From positions 198,011-262,010 of the forward strand of contig NZ_DAXW01000001.1 in the NCBI RefSeq assembly GCF_002506585.1: 64,000 bases of DNA. The letters are read 5' to 3'. Under the pieces are notes generated by a model. It was given only the letters and a program-made list of their open reading frames with translations, did no database searches and had not been told where the DNA came from. This document shows, piece after piece, positions 25,381 through 33,089 of the stretch. Position 1 is the stretch's first letter. Each line of letters starts with the position of its first letter. This stretch comes from Methanoculleus sp. UBA430 (GTDB lineage: Archaea; Halobacteriota; Methanomicrobia; Methanomicrobiales; Methanoculleaceae). The translations under genes were made by a program, and so were the position numbers.

Positions 25381-26829
25381 TCACCCGAGGGGTGAGAAGA
25401 GCCGCGATACCGACTCCTTGAACCTGGTCCGGCGGGAGCGCCTGCCGTACCGTTCCAGCGTCAGCTCGGTGCTCTGGGCAATATCCTCGAGGAAGCGTCG
25501 TTTCAACTCCTCCCCAACGGCCGCATCGTAGAAGAAAGCGTTCGCCTCGAAGTTCAGCCGGAAGCTCCGCACGTCCCAGTTCGCGCTCCCGACGGAGCCC
25601 ACTCTCCCGTCCACGACGATGGTCTTTGCATGAATGAAGCCGTTATCGTAGGTGTAGACCCGCACGCCGGCGTCAAGCAGATCGGCGGCGAAGGAGAGGG
25701 TCGCCCAGTAGACGAAGGGGTGGTCCGGCTTAGAGGGGATCATCAGGCGGACATCGGCGCCGGAGAGAGCCGCGAGACGCAGGGCGTCCGAGATGCTGTC
25801 GTCGGGGATGAAGTAGGGGGTCTGGAGGTAGACGGACTCGCGGGCGGCGTTGATCAACTTGATATAGCCCTCCTTTATCGGGCTCCGGCGGGTGTCCGGG
25901 CCGCCGGAGACGATCTGGACGGCAGTGGTGCCATCGCCGTCCGGTCCGGGAAAATAGGCCGGGTCTGCTCTCAGGTATTCGCCGACTGCGAAGTGCCAGT
26001 CGAGGAAGAACCGGAGCTGCAGCAGCTTCACGGCCTGTCCCGTGATCTTCACGGCAGTATCCCGCCAGTAGCCGAGAGGCCCTCTGCCCAGATACTCGTC
26101 CCCGATATTGAACCCGCCGATGAAGCCGATCCTGCCGTCGATGACCGCGATCTTTCGGTGGTTGCGGTAGTTGACCCGGTAGACCGAGGGGAAGAAGACG
26201 CCGATCCGGCCGCCTGCATCCGTCAGTTCCCGGAACGCCGCCCGCGACCCGCCCCCGGCCCGGGTCCCCAGGGCGTCGAAGAGCAGCCGGACCTCCAACC
26301 CCTCCGCTGCCTTCGCGGCGAGCGCGTGCACGACTTCCCGCCCGAGTTCGTCGTTGTTGACGATGAAGTACTCCAGGTGGATATGGTGGCGTGCATCCCG
26401 GATTGCGGCGAACAGGGCCTCGAACTTCTTGTTTCCGTCCGTGTAGATCTCGACCCGGTTGTCTTCCGTCAGGAACGCACGGTTGCTCTGGAGAAGCGCG
26501 AGAATGACGTCGCGGTACCGTTCCGCTTCCGGGCTGGAGAACCGGTACTGCCCTTCGAGAAGTCTCCGGTGCTGCTCCTCGAAGATCGCCCTGAGGGCGG
26601 CGTCGTCTTTTGCCTTGAGGGTGAACAGCCGCTGCCTGGTGTAGTTCTGGCCGAGGAAGAGGTACAGCACGAACCCGATCAGCGGCAGGAAGAAGAGCAC
26701 CATCAGCCAGGCCAGGGTTGCCGTAGGGTTTCTCCGTTCAAAGAAGATGACGACGATCGCAAAGAGGGTGTTGAGGAGGTAGATGACGCCCGCGACAAAC
26801 GACCAGTCCATACCGATGAGTCCGGGCAT
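25381..26829 (-). CDS. cls: Cardiolipin synthase-like phospholipase D protein
   Basis: The 482-residue protein has two N-terminal membrane helices (FVAGVIYLLNTLFAIVVIFF and LAWLMVLFFLPLIGFVLYLFL) and two PLD catalytic motifs: HRKIAVIDGRIGFIGGFN near residue 220 and HAKTIVVDGRVGSVGSANWD near 395. Both HxK motifs are intact. Archaeal homologues make cardiolipin-like dimeric archaeol lipids at the membrane (family knowledge). The length is normal for the family. It lies 18 bases downstream of the membrane protein gene at 26848 on the same strand and is probably co-transcribed with it. Confidence 0.9.
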   Translation of the reverse strand: MPGLIGMDWSFVAGVIYLLNTLFAIVVIFFERRNPTATLAWLMVLFFLPLIGFVLYLFLGQNYTRQRLFTLKAKDDAALRAIFEEQHRRLLEGQYRFSSPEAERYRDVILALLQSNRAFLTEDNRVEIYTDGNKKFEALFAAIRDARHHIHLEYFIVNNDELGREVVHALAAKAAEGLEVRLLFDALGTRAGGGSRAAFRELTDAGGRIGVFFPSVYRVNYRNHRKIAVIDGRIGFIGGFNIGDEYLGRGPLGYWRDTAVKITGQAVKLLQLRFFLDWHFAVGEYLRADPAYFPGPDGDGTTAVQIVSGGPDTRRSPIKEGYIKLINAARESVYLQTPYFIPDDSISDALRLAALSGADVRLMIPSKPDHPFVYWATLSFAADLLDAGVRVYTYDNGFIHAKTIVVDGRVGSVGSANWDVRSFRLNFEANAFFYDAAVGEELKRRFLEDIAQSTELTLERYGRRSRRTRFKESVSRLFSPLG

Positions 26830-26847
26830 GCTATCCCGCCGCCTGCA

Positions 26848-27387
26848 TCAGAAGACCACCCGGACGAACCCGAGCGCCACGAGCAGGAGGAAGCCGGTGA
26901 CGAGGATCCATCCCAGCGTGACGAAGAAGATCGACTGGAGTTTGTTCCAGCGTAAAAGCCACCCGATGACGACGCTCGAGTAGAGCCCGATCACCGGGAG
27001 CATGGGGAGGATAATGAGCGTGACGGCGCCGTACCTGTGCAGGACCGGATACCTCGCCATCTTCTCCTCCGTGCTCTTCGTGAAACTCCGGACCCTCTCC
27101 GAAGTTTCGGCAAACACGTCCAGGATCTCGTAGATGGCAAGGACGATCCCGACCTCCACGAACGTCATGACCACGAGGATGAAGAGGGGATTTAAGCCGA
27201 GCGAGAGACCGATGAAGGCGGCGTTTGCCTGGAGAATGAGGGTGGAGACGATCAGGGAAAAGACCCTCCCGACCGGGACCGAGAGGAGAAGGGCGAGGAC
27301 AACGGGTATCAGGGTGGCGAGAACGAAGGCGATGGCGATTGCCCGAAATCCCTTCCGGACCCCGTCAATCACCCTGGAGCTCTCCAT
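26848..27387 (-). CDS. Small polytopic membrane protein (COG2426-like, putative small multidrug exporter family)
   Basis: The 179-residue protein has about five hydrophobic segments: FRAIAIAFVLATLIPVVLALLL, IVSTLILQANAAFIGLSLGL, LFILVVMTFVEVGIVLAIYEIL, GAVTLIILPMLPVIGLYSSVV and the C-terminal FFVTLGWILVTGFLLLVALGF. The pattern and the LPMLPVIGLYS block fit the Sm_multidrug_ex/COG2426 family, whose transport role is unproven. GGTGGAACG before the ATG is a good ribosome-binding site. A decayed copy of its 3' end is at 23748-23800. It probably forms an operon with cls. Confidence 0.65.
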   Translation of the reverse strand: MESSRVIDGVRKGFRAIAIAFVLATLIPVVLALLLSVPVGRVFSLIVSTLILQANAAFIGLSLGLNPLFILVVMTFVEVGIVLAIYEILDVFAETSERVRSFTKSTEEKMARYPVLHRYGAVTLIILPMLPVIGLYSSVVIGWLLRWNKLQSIFFVTLGWILVTGFLLLVALGFVRVVF

Positions 27388-27609
27388 CGTTCCACCCGGA
27401 CGCCGGTATGAACCCCGGAGGCCTTACCATTCCGGCGTGCCATAGGATGCCCACATCGGTATATGAACCTTGCCCGGAAGCATCTCCCGCGCCCCGTGCA
27501 CCTGCAGGGCAGCATGCTCCATGGTGCCGTGCAGACCCGGGGAATCCCGCAGGCGCAAAACAGCGACGTTTCCGGCACTTATTTGTGCGGACCTGCACGA
27601 TGATTATGC

Positions 27610-27891
27610 ATGCGCCGTCTCGTGGAGCGGTTTGAGCATTTTGTCTATGTTGCGCTGATTGCATTCCTGGTAGTGCTGCTCTTCTTCACGCTCCTCGAAC
27701 TGGGGTGGATGGTGGCCGTGGGGGTGTTTGAGATCTCCATCTACCGGTTCGACAGTGAGGAACTCTTCGGCCTCCTCGGCTACTTCCTGCTGGTCCTCAT
27801 CGGCCTCGAACTCCTGGAGACAGTGAACTACCCCGCCTCTCGGGCGGGGATGCCGCATTCGCTCATGCCGGAGCGGCGCGAAGAACCGTGA
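27610..27891 (+). CDS. PsiE-like membrane protein with an internal deletion
   Basis: The 93-residue product starts MRRLVERFEHFVYVALIAFLVVLLFFTLLEL and continues to YFLLVLIGLELLETV. It then jumps to NYPASRAGMPHSL, which corresponds to the region near the end of the paralogue at 23951 (RRAGLPHALPP). About 50 residues, covering one or two helices, are absent, and the frame is kept. The loss makes normal PsiE-like topology unlikely. The 5' neighbour on the other strand is the intact 26848 gene, so this pair mirrors the 23748/23951 pair. Confidence 0.6.
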   Translation: MRRLVERFEHFVYVALIAFLVVLLFFTLLELGWMVAVGVFEISIYRFDSEELFGLLGYFLLVLIGLELLETVNYPASRAGMPHSLMPERREEP

Positions 27892-28074
27892 TAGCCGTCT
27901 TTGGCCTACAGGTTTAAGTGCCTGAGTTGCAACTGGACGCGATGAGATCTCCGGCAGTCTCCGGTGACAGAGTATTCCTGTTATTCTGCGAGATCCCCCC
28001 TCCCCCTACGGCGGGGTTCCATGACCCGCCCGGCCGCGTTCGGCAGAGGCCCCATAGCGGGGAGGAGGGCCCCT

Positions 28075-29372
28075 ATGGCATCTGAACCCGGCCGTGTCAC
28101 GGGGTTCGTCCTCGTCGTCGCCGCCGTTGCCGCCGTTGCCGGGATCCTCTTCGGGTTCGATACCGGCGTCATCTCCGGGGCGATCCTCTTCATCAGCGAG
28201 GAGTTCAGCCTGACAGGTATCATAACCGAGGTGGCGGTGAGCGCCGTGCTGATGGGCGCGATCATCGGGGCGCTCTTCGGGGGGCCTCTCTCCGACCGGG
28301 TGGGGCGCCGCAGCTCTATCCTGGCCGCATCGCTGATCTTCCTCGCGGGCACGGTCGTGGTCGTTCTCTCCCCCATCTTCTCCATCTTCCTCGTCGGCAG
28401 GATCCTGATCGGGATCGCGATCGGCGTCGCATCGTTCGTCGCGCCCCTCTATATCTCGGAGATTGCGCCGGAACACATCCGGGGCGCCCTCGTCTCGCTC
28501 AACCAGCTCCTGATAACGGTCGGCATCCTGATCGCCTACGGCGTGAACTACTACTTTGCGGCGGCCGGCGACTGGCGGGCGATGTTCCTCGCGGGCGTGA
28601 TGCAACCGTCCTCAGAAAGATCCGCGGCACCGCGGATGTCTCGGACGAGCTCGGGGAGATCGAGAGGAGCGTGCTCACTGAAGGGGCGGGGACGTTGTCG
28701 GACCTGGTCGCGCCCGCTGTCCGGCTCCCGCTGCTTCTGGGTGTGGGCCTCGCGATCCTCCAGCAGGCGACCGGGATCAACACCGTCATCTACTACGCTC
28801 CGACCATCTTCCAGTTTGCCGGCCTTACGGAGGCGACCGCCTCGATCGCCGCGACGGTCGGGATCGGCGTCGTGAACGTCCTGGTGACTTTCATCGCCAT
28901 CCGGCTCGTCGACCGGGCGGGGCGCCGGCCGCTGCTCCTCTGGAGCCTTGCCGGGATGGGCATCGCCATGCTGCTCCTCGGGGTCGGGTTCGCCCTCGAG
29001 AACAGCGGCGCCGGAGGGGCAGCCGTCTCGCTCGGGCAGGTCACCGCGGCAAGCCTCATCATCTATGTCGCCGCCTTTGCGCTGGGCCTCGGCCCGATCT
29101 TCTGGCTGCTCATCGCTGAGATCTACCCGCTCAGCGTGCGGGGACTGGCCATGAGCCTCGCGACGGTCACGAACTGGGCCGCAAACTTCATCATCGCAGC
29201 GACGTTCCTCTCGCTGGTGGACCTCATCGGGGAGTCGGGGGTCTTCCTCCTCTACGCCCTGGTTGCCCTGCTCGCGTGGCTCTTCGTCTTCAAACTCGTG
29301 CCGGAGACGAAAGGGCTGTCTCTGGAGCAGATCGAGGCCTACTTCCGGTCCCGTGGGCGCCCGGGCGGGTGA
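28075..29372 (+). pseudogene. Sugar-porter MFS transporter broken by an internal deletion and frameshift
   Basis: The first part (GGAGGAGGG then ATG at 28075) encodes helices 1-6 of a sugar porter: GILFGFDTGVISGA, SDRVGRRSS, and PLYISEIAPEHIRGALVSLNQLLITVGI. It breaks at MFLAGV near 28600. From about 28607 the frame +1 away continues with DATVLRKIRG and helices 7-12, including QQATGINTVIYYAPTIF, DRAGRRPLLL and VPETKGLSLEQIEAYF. The stretch normally between them (helix 6 end and the PESPRW motif, roughly 27 residues) is missing, so the loss is a deletion of about 80 bases. Unless the 3' part is translated separately, it is inactive. Confidence 0.85.
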
Positions 29373-29478
29373 TGGGACAGGCCGGGTAGCCGGGAGGAAG
29401 CACGGCAGTATCAGGAGAGGCTTCGATTCCGGGGGCCTTCCCCTCCTGGACGCGGGATAGAGGCCCTGAGGTGAAAAG

Positions 29479-30528
29479 ATGAAAGCGATTACTGTTGAAC
29501 CGAAAAAACCAGGGACCGCACGGCTGGAGGACGTCCCCGAACCGGATATGCGGGACGGCTCGGTGCTCGTGGAAGCGATCGCCGTCGGCGTCTGCGGGAC
29601 CGATGCCGAGATCGTAGCGGGAAAATACGGTTGGGCGCCTCCGGGCAAATCGCGGCTCGTTCTGGGGCACGAGTCGCTCGGCCGCGTCATCGATCCCGGA
29701 CCGAGGTCGGGGCTGAAAGCCGGGGATCTGGTGGTGGGAATCGTCCGGCGCCCCGACCCGGTCCCCTGCCCGAACTGTGCGGTCGGGGAGTGGGATATGT
29801 GCGCCAACGGCCTCTACACTGAACGCGGCATCAAGGAGATCGACGGGTTCATGTCCGAGCGGTGGAGGATCGAACCCGAGTACGCGATGAAAGTAGACCC
29901 CGATCTCGGGATCCTCGGCGTCCTCCTTGAGCCGACGACGGTCGTCGCGAAAGCCTGGGAGATGGTGCGGGAGGTCGGCCAGCGTTCGTTCTGGGAACCG
30001 GAGAATGCACTCATAACCGGCGCGGGGCCCGTCGGCCTTCTCGCGGCCCTCATCGGCGTGCTGGCAGGACTGGATGTCCATGTCTATGATCGCAATACGT
30101 CGGGTCCCAAGCCCGAGGCCGTCAGGGCTCTCGGAGCGACGTATCACTCGAAATCCGTCGCGGACGTCGGCTTCGAACCGGACATCATCATCGAGTGCAC
30201 CGGTGTCGGGCAGGTCATCGCCCGGACCATTCACCAGGTGGCACCCGGCGGCGTCATCTGCCTCACGGGTGTCGGCGGGGGTGGCGAGCCACCTACGACG
30301 CCCACGGCTGACTCCGCCGCGGCGGCGGTGCTCCGGAACATCGCCATCGTGGGTACTGTGAATGCCAACAAGCGGCACTGGTACAAGGCCGGCAGAGCCC
30401 TGGCCCATGCCGACCGGGCGTGGCTGGCACGCCTCATTACACGACGGGAAAGGCCGGAGAATTTTCAGGATGCCCTCGTGCGAAGACCCGGCGACATCAA
30501 GGTCATCGTCCAGTTTGCCGCGATCTGA
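29479..30528 (+). CDS. gdh: Archaeal glucose 1-dehydrogenase (medium-chain, zinc)
   Basis: The 349-residue enzyme oxidises glucose with NAD(P) to gluconolactone (family knowledge). It has the catalytic zinc front GVCGTDAEI (Cys39) and GHESLGRV (His64, Glu65). The structural-zinc loop is PCPNCAVGEWDMC (Cys97, Cys100, Cys108). The archaeal GDH signatures RWRIEPEYAMKVD, LEPTTVVAKAWE and the nucleotide-binding GAGPVGLLAAL are present. Gene order, with a sugar porter before it and a glucosidase further on, suggests a glucose-use cluster. Other sugars are possible. AGGTGAAAAG precedes the ATG. Confidence 0.9.
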   Translation: MKAITVEPKKPGTARLEDVPEPDMRDGSVLVEAIAVGVCGTDAEIVAGKYGWAPPGKSRLVLGHESLGRVIDPGPRSGLKAGDLVVGIVRRPDPVPCPNCAVGEWDMCANGLYTERGIKEIDGFMSERWRIEPEYAMKVDPDLGILGVLLEPTTVVAKAWEMVREVGQRSFWEPENALITGAGPVGLLAALIGVLAGLDVHVYDRNTSGPKPEAVRALGATYHSKSVADVGFEPDIIIECTGVGQVIARTIHQVAPGGVICLTGVGGGGEPPTTPTADSAAAAVLRNIAIVGTVNANKRHWYKAGRALAHADRAWLARLITRRERPENFQDALVRRPGDIKVIVQFAAI

Positions 30529-30568
30529 CCGGGGAGTCCTGCATCACGCCATGAGAAGGGAGGATATG

Positions 30569-31228
30569 ATGGTTTCAGATTGGATCGACGTTTCGGTCAC
30601 GCTGAAGACCGGGATGGTCACCTGGCCCGGGGACCCGCCGGTCAGGATCAGTCATGCACTGAGCATGGAGCGGGGCGACCCGAGCACGGTGTCGCTCCTC
30701 GAGATGGGTGCCCATACCGGCACCCACATGGATGCCCCCGCACACTTCGTCCGCGGCGGCACCGGGATCGGCGACATCCCGCTGGACGCGAGCATCGGTC
30801 CGGCGCGGGTCATCCCCATCCGTGACCGCACGTCCATCGAACCCGGCGAGCTGGAGGGGCATGCCATCCGGCCCGGCGAGCGGGTCCTCTTCAGGACCCA
30901 CAACTCGGAGCACTGCTGGGATACCGGCGCATTCGTCGAAGACTTCGTGTACGTCTCGGAAGCAGCGGCCGAATACCTCGCCGGGCGGCAGGTGCGGCTG
31001 GTCGGCGTGGACTACCTCTCTGTCGGTGGTTTCCATGCGGACGGGGTGAAGATTCACCGGACCCTGCTCAATGCCGGGATCTGGATCATCGAGGGGCTGA
31101 ACCTGAAGGAGGTGTCGCCGGGCCCGGTAGACCTGGTCTGCCTGCCGCTGAAGATCCTCGGCGGCGACGGTGCCCCGGCACGGGCACTCGTTCGCCCTCA
31201 TAATCCGTCGGCCGGAAAGGGACGGTGA
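30569..31228 (+). CDS. Cyclase / kynurenine formamidase-like metal hydrolase
   Basis: The 219-residue protein belongs to the cyclase family (KynB-like). It has the metal-binding motif HTGTHMDAPAHF (about residues 50-61), the typical opening WIDVSVTLKTGMVTWPGDP, and a histidine in VGGFHADGVKIHRTLL. The reaction within this group ranges from formylkynurenine hydrolysis to lactone or amide hydrolysis, and the substrate cannot be told here. Beside glucose dehydrogenase, a gluconolactone-type substrate is conceivable (speculation). The second of two adjacent ATGs has GGGAGG at a good distance and is preferred. Confidence 0.85.
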   Translation: MVSDWIDVSVTLKTGMVTWPGDPPVRISHALSMERGDPSTVSLLEMGAHTGTHMDAPAHFVRGGTGIGDIPLDASIGPARVIPIRDRTSIEPGELEGHAIRPGERVLFRTHNSEHCWDTGAFVEDFVYVSEAAAEYLAGRQVRLVGVDYLSVGGFHADGVKIHRTLLNAGIWIIEGLNLKEVSPGPVDLVCLPLKILGGDGAPARALVRPHNPSAGKGR

Positions 31229-31282
31229 AGAGAGCCGCTGTATACCAGGACGGGCAGGAGTACCGGGCGCAGTACCTGCCGG
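31229..31282 (+). pseudogene. Fragment of the GH63-like glucosidase gene
   Basis: The bases from about 31237 to 31283 read VYQDGQEYRAQYLPV. They match YQDGQEYRVDYLP inside the glucosidase gene (35301-35345) in about four of five bases, including CCAGGACGGGCAGGA. Nothing else of that gene is nearby. It is therefore a relic of a lost copy, lying between the cyclase stop and the end of the convergent exporter. Confidence 0.6.
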
Positions 31283-32770
31283 TCAGGCCGGGCCGGGCCC
31301 GGGCTCCGGGGCCGGGGGCACCGGCGTCGCGGGCAGCAGGAACGCGGCTGCAAGACCTCCAACCGCAAACACCACCAGAACTACCAGCGCGAGGGCATAG
31401 CCCAGGTTCCCCTCAACAAGGCTGGAGACGATGACGGTTCCCGCAATGGCCACGCCGAGCGAGGAGCCCAGGTTCGAGACGCTGCGCGAGAGGCCCGATA
31501 TCTCCCCCTGGTCCTCTTCGGGAAAGGCGGACTGGACGACGGTGACCGAGGAGGTCAGCATCACCCCGACGCCGAAACCGACCAGAAAGAGACCCGGCAC
31601 GAAGGTAAGGACGTTCGAGGTCTCCCGCACCAGCAGCAGCAGGAGGAGGATGCCGGCCACCGTCACGACAAAGCCCCGCCGGATCAGCAGCGCCTGGGGA
31701 CGCCTCCGTGCCAGCCTCCCTGCGGCCATCGAGGAGAGCAGAACACCGATCGTGGCCGGCGTGAGGATCAGGCCGGTCTCGATCGCGCTGTAGCCCCGCA
31801 CCGTCTGCAGGTAGACGGAGACCACGAAGGAGAGGCCCACCAGGACCAGCCACTGGATGTTCTGCGTGATGAGGCCGAGGTTTGACGTGCGGTTCTTAAA
31901 CAGCCTGGTGGAGAGCAGAGGCTCCTTGCCCGCCCGTTCCCTGGCCCGGATATGCCGGAAGAAGAGGGCGAGTAAGACCACACCGATGAGCACGAAGATC
32001 CATACCGGGGAGATGCCGCCCTCGCGGATCACGACCGTATTGCCGATGACGAAATCCTGGCCGGCCCTGACCCAGCCGTAGGTCGAGGCCTGCAGGATGC
32101 CGACCACGATGAAGAAGAGTCCCGCCGCCGAGAGGATGGTTCCGACGATGTCAAAGGCGGTTTTCTCGCCCTGCACGCCCGGGTCGACGATCTTCCTGCT
32201 CTGGATGATGACTATCCCGACGACGAGGGCCTGCACGACAAAGGCGGCGCGCCAGCTGATCGTGGTGGTGATGATCCCGCCGATCAGCGGGCCTGCCGCC
32301 GCCCCGATGCCGCCCGCCGCGCTGATCGCGCCGAAGGCCCGGGCGCGTGAGGTGAGGTCGGGATAAAAGATCGTTGCGAGGATGTATACCGGCGGGATCA
32401 GCAGCGCGGTCCCGATGCCTTCGAGGAGCGAGTAGCCGAGGATCAGGACCCCGAGCCCCGGCGCCGCTGCCGCTACCAGTGCTCCCACCCCGTAGACCAT
32501 GAGGCCCCGCCTGAAGAGGTAGGTGCGGCCCAGGATGTCCGTCAGCTTGCTGCCGGGGATCATCAGGGCCGCCATCGTGAGCGTAAAGACGGCGATGGTC
32601 GTCTGGACGCCGCCGACGGTCGTCCCCAGGTCGGTGGCAATGTCGTTTATGGCCACGTTCATGTTCGAGGTGGCGTAGCTGCAGATGAACTGGGCGAGCG
32701 CAAGCGGCAGGAGCACCCCCTGCGGGGTTGCTGCCGGCGTCCGGAGAGCCGGATCTGCGGAAGTATTCAT
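31283..32770 (-). CDS. MFS drug-resistance-type exporter (DHA2, 14 helices)
   Basis: The 495-residue protein has about 14 hydrophobic segments and the DHA2 signatures NMNVAINDIATDLGTTVGGVQ (helix 1), KLTDILGRTYLFRRGL (motif A) and AISAAGGIGAAAGPLIGGI (motif C). It should be an H+-coupled exporter in the cytoplasmic membrane; the substrate is unknown. The C-terminus ends in a Pro-rich tail PVPPAPEPGPGPA. I chose the ATG at 32770 because a TATA box (TTAATATATG, about 32809-32818) would start transcription inside the longer open frame. Confidence 0.88.
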   Translation of the reverse strand: MNTSADPALRTPAATPQGVLLPLALAQFICSYATSNMNVAINDIATDLGTTVGGVQTTIAVFTLTMAALMIPGSKLTDILGRTYLFRRGLMVYGVGALVAAAAPGLGVLILGYSLLEGIGTALLIPPVYILATIFYPDLTSRARAFGAISAAGGIGAAAGPLIGGIITTTISWRAAFVVQALVVGIVIIQSRKIVDPGVQGEKTAFDIVGTILSAAGLFFIVVGILQASTYGWVRAGQDFVIGNTVVIREGGISPVWIFVLIGVVLLALFFRHIRARERAGKEPLLSTRLFKNRTSNLGLITQNIQWLVLVGLSFVVSVYLQTVRGYSAIETGLILTPATIGVLLSSMAAGRLARRRPQALLIRRGFVVTVAGILLLLLLVRETSNVLTFVPGLFLVGFGVGVMLTSSVTVVQSAFPEEDQGEISGLSRSVSNLGSSLGVAIAGTVIVSSLVEGNLGYALALVVLVVFAVGGLAAAFLLPATPVPPAPEPGPGPA

Positions 32771-33089
32771 GATCTCAGCCCTTGAATCGATTCCGTCAGG
32801 TGACGGTGGCATATATTAACCTAACTGCCCGGCGCCGGTACGGGCAGCGTGGCCTCCGTACGGGAAAACAGGAGGGTCGGGATGGCGCCAGCGGCAAGGG
32901 CCTCTTGTGGTCCGCCTGCCGTAGCGGTCAGGGTGCATTCCCGCCGCTGCATCGGCAGGCCACGCCCCGTGAGCCGGGACCGCCGGTTCTCCCGGATACA
33001 CGGGACGAGGCGCTGCAAGGTGCCATTGGGGCAACCCGGATTTTGATTCCTCGAAAAATATATTATCTGACGGATAGTCTGACTCGCGC
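32771..33089. promoter_or_regulatory. Divergent intergenic region between exporter and glucosidase
   Basis: Two outward-facing promoters are visible: TTAATATATG on the minus strand (about 32809-32818) for the exporter, and AAAAATATATTA on the plus strand (33054-33065), about 27 bases before the glucosidase ATG, which suggests a leaderless mRNA. The GC-rich middle has no gene that I can support. Confidence 0.55.
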
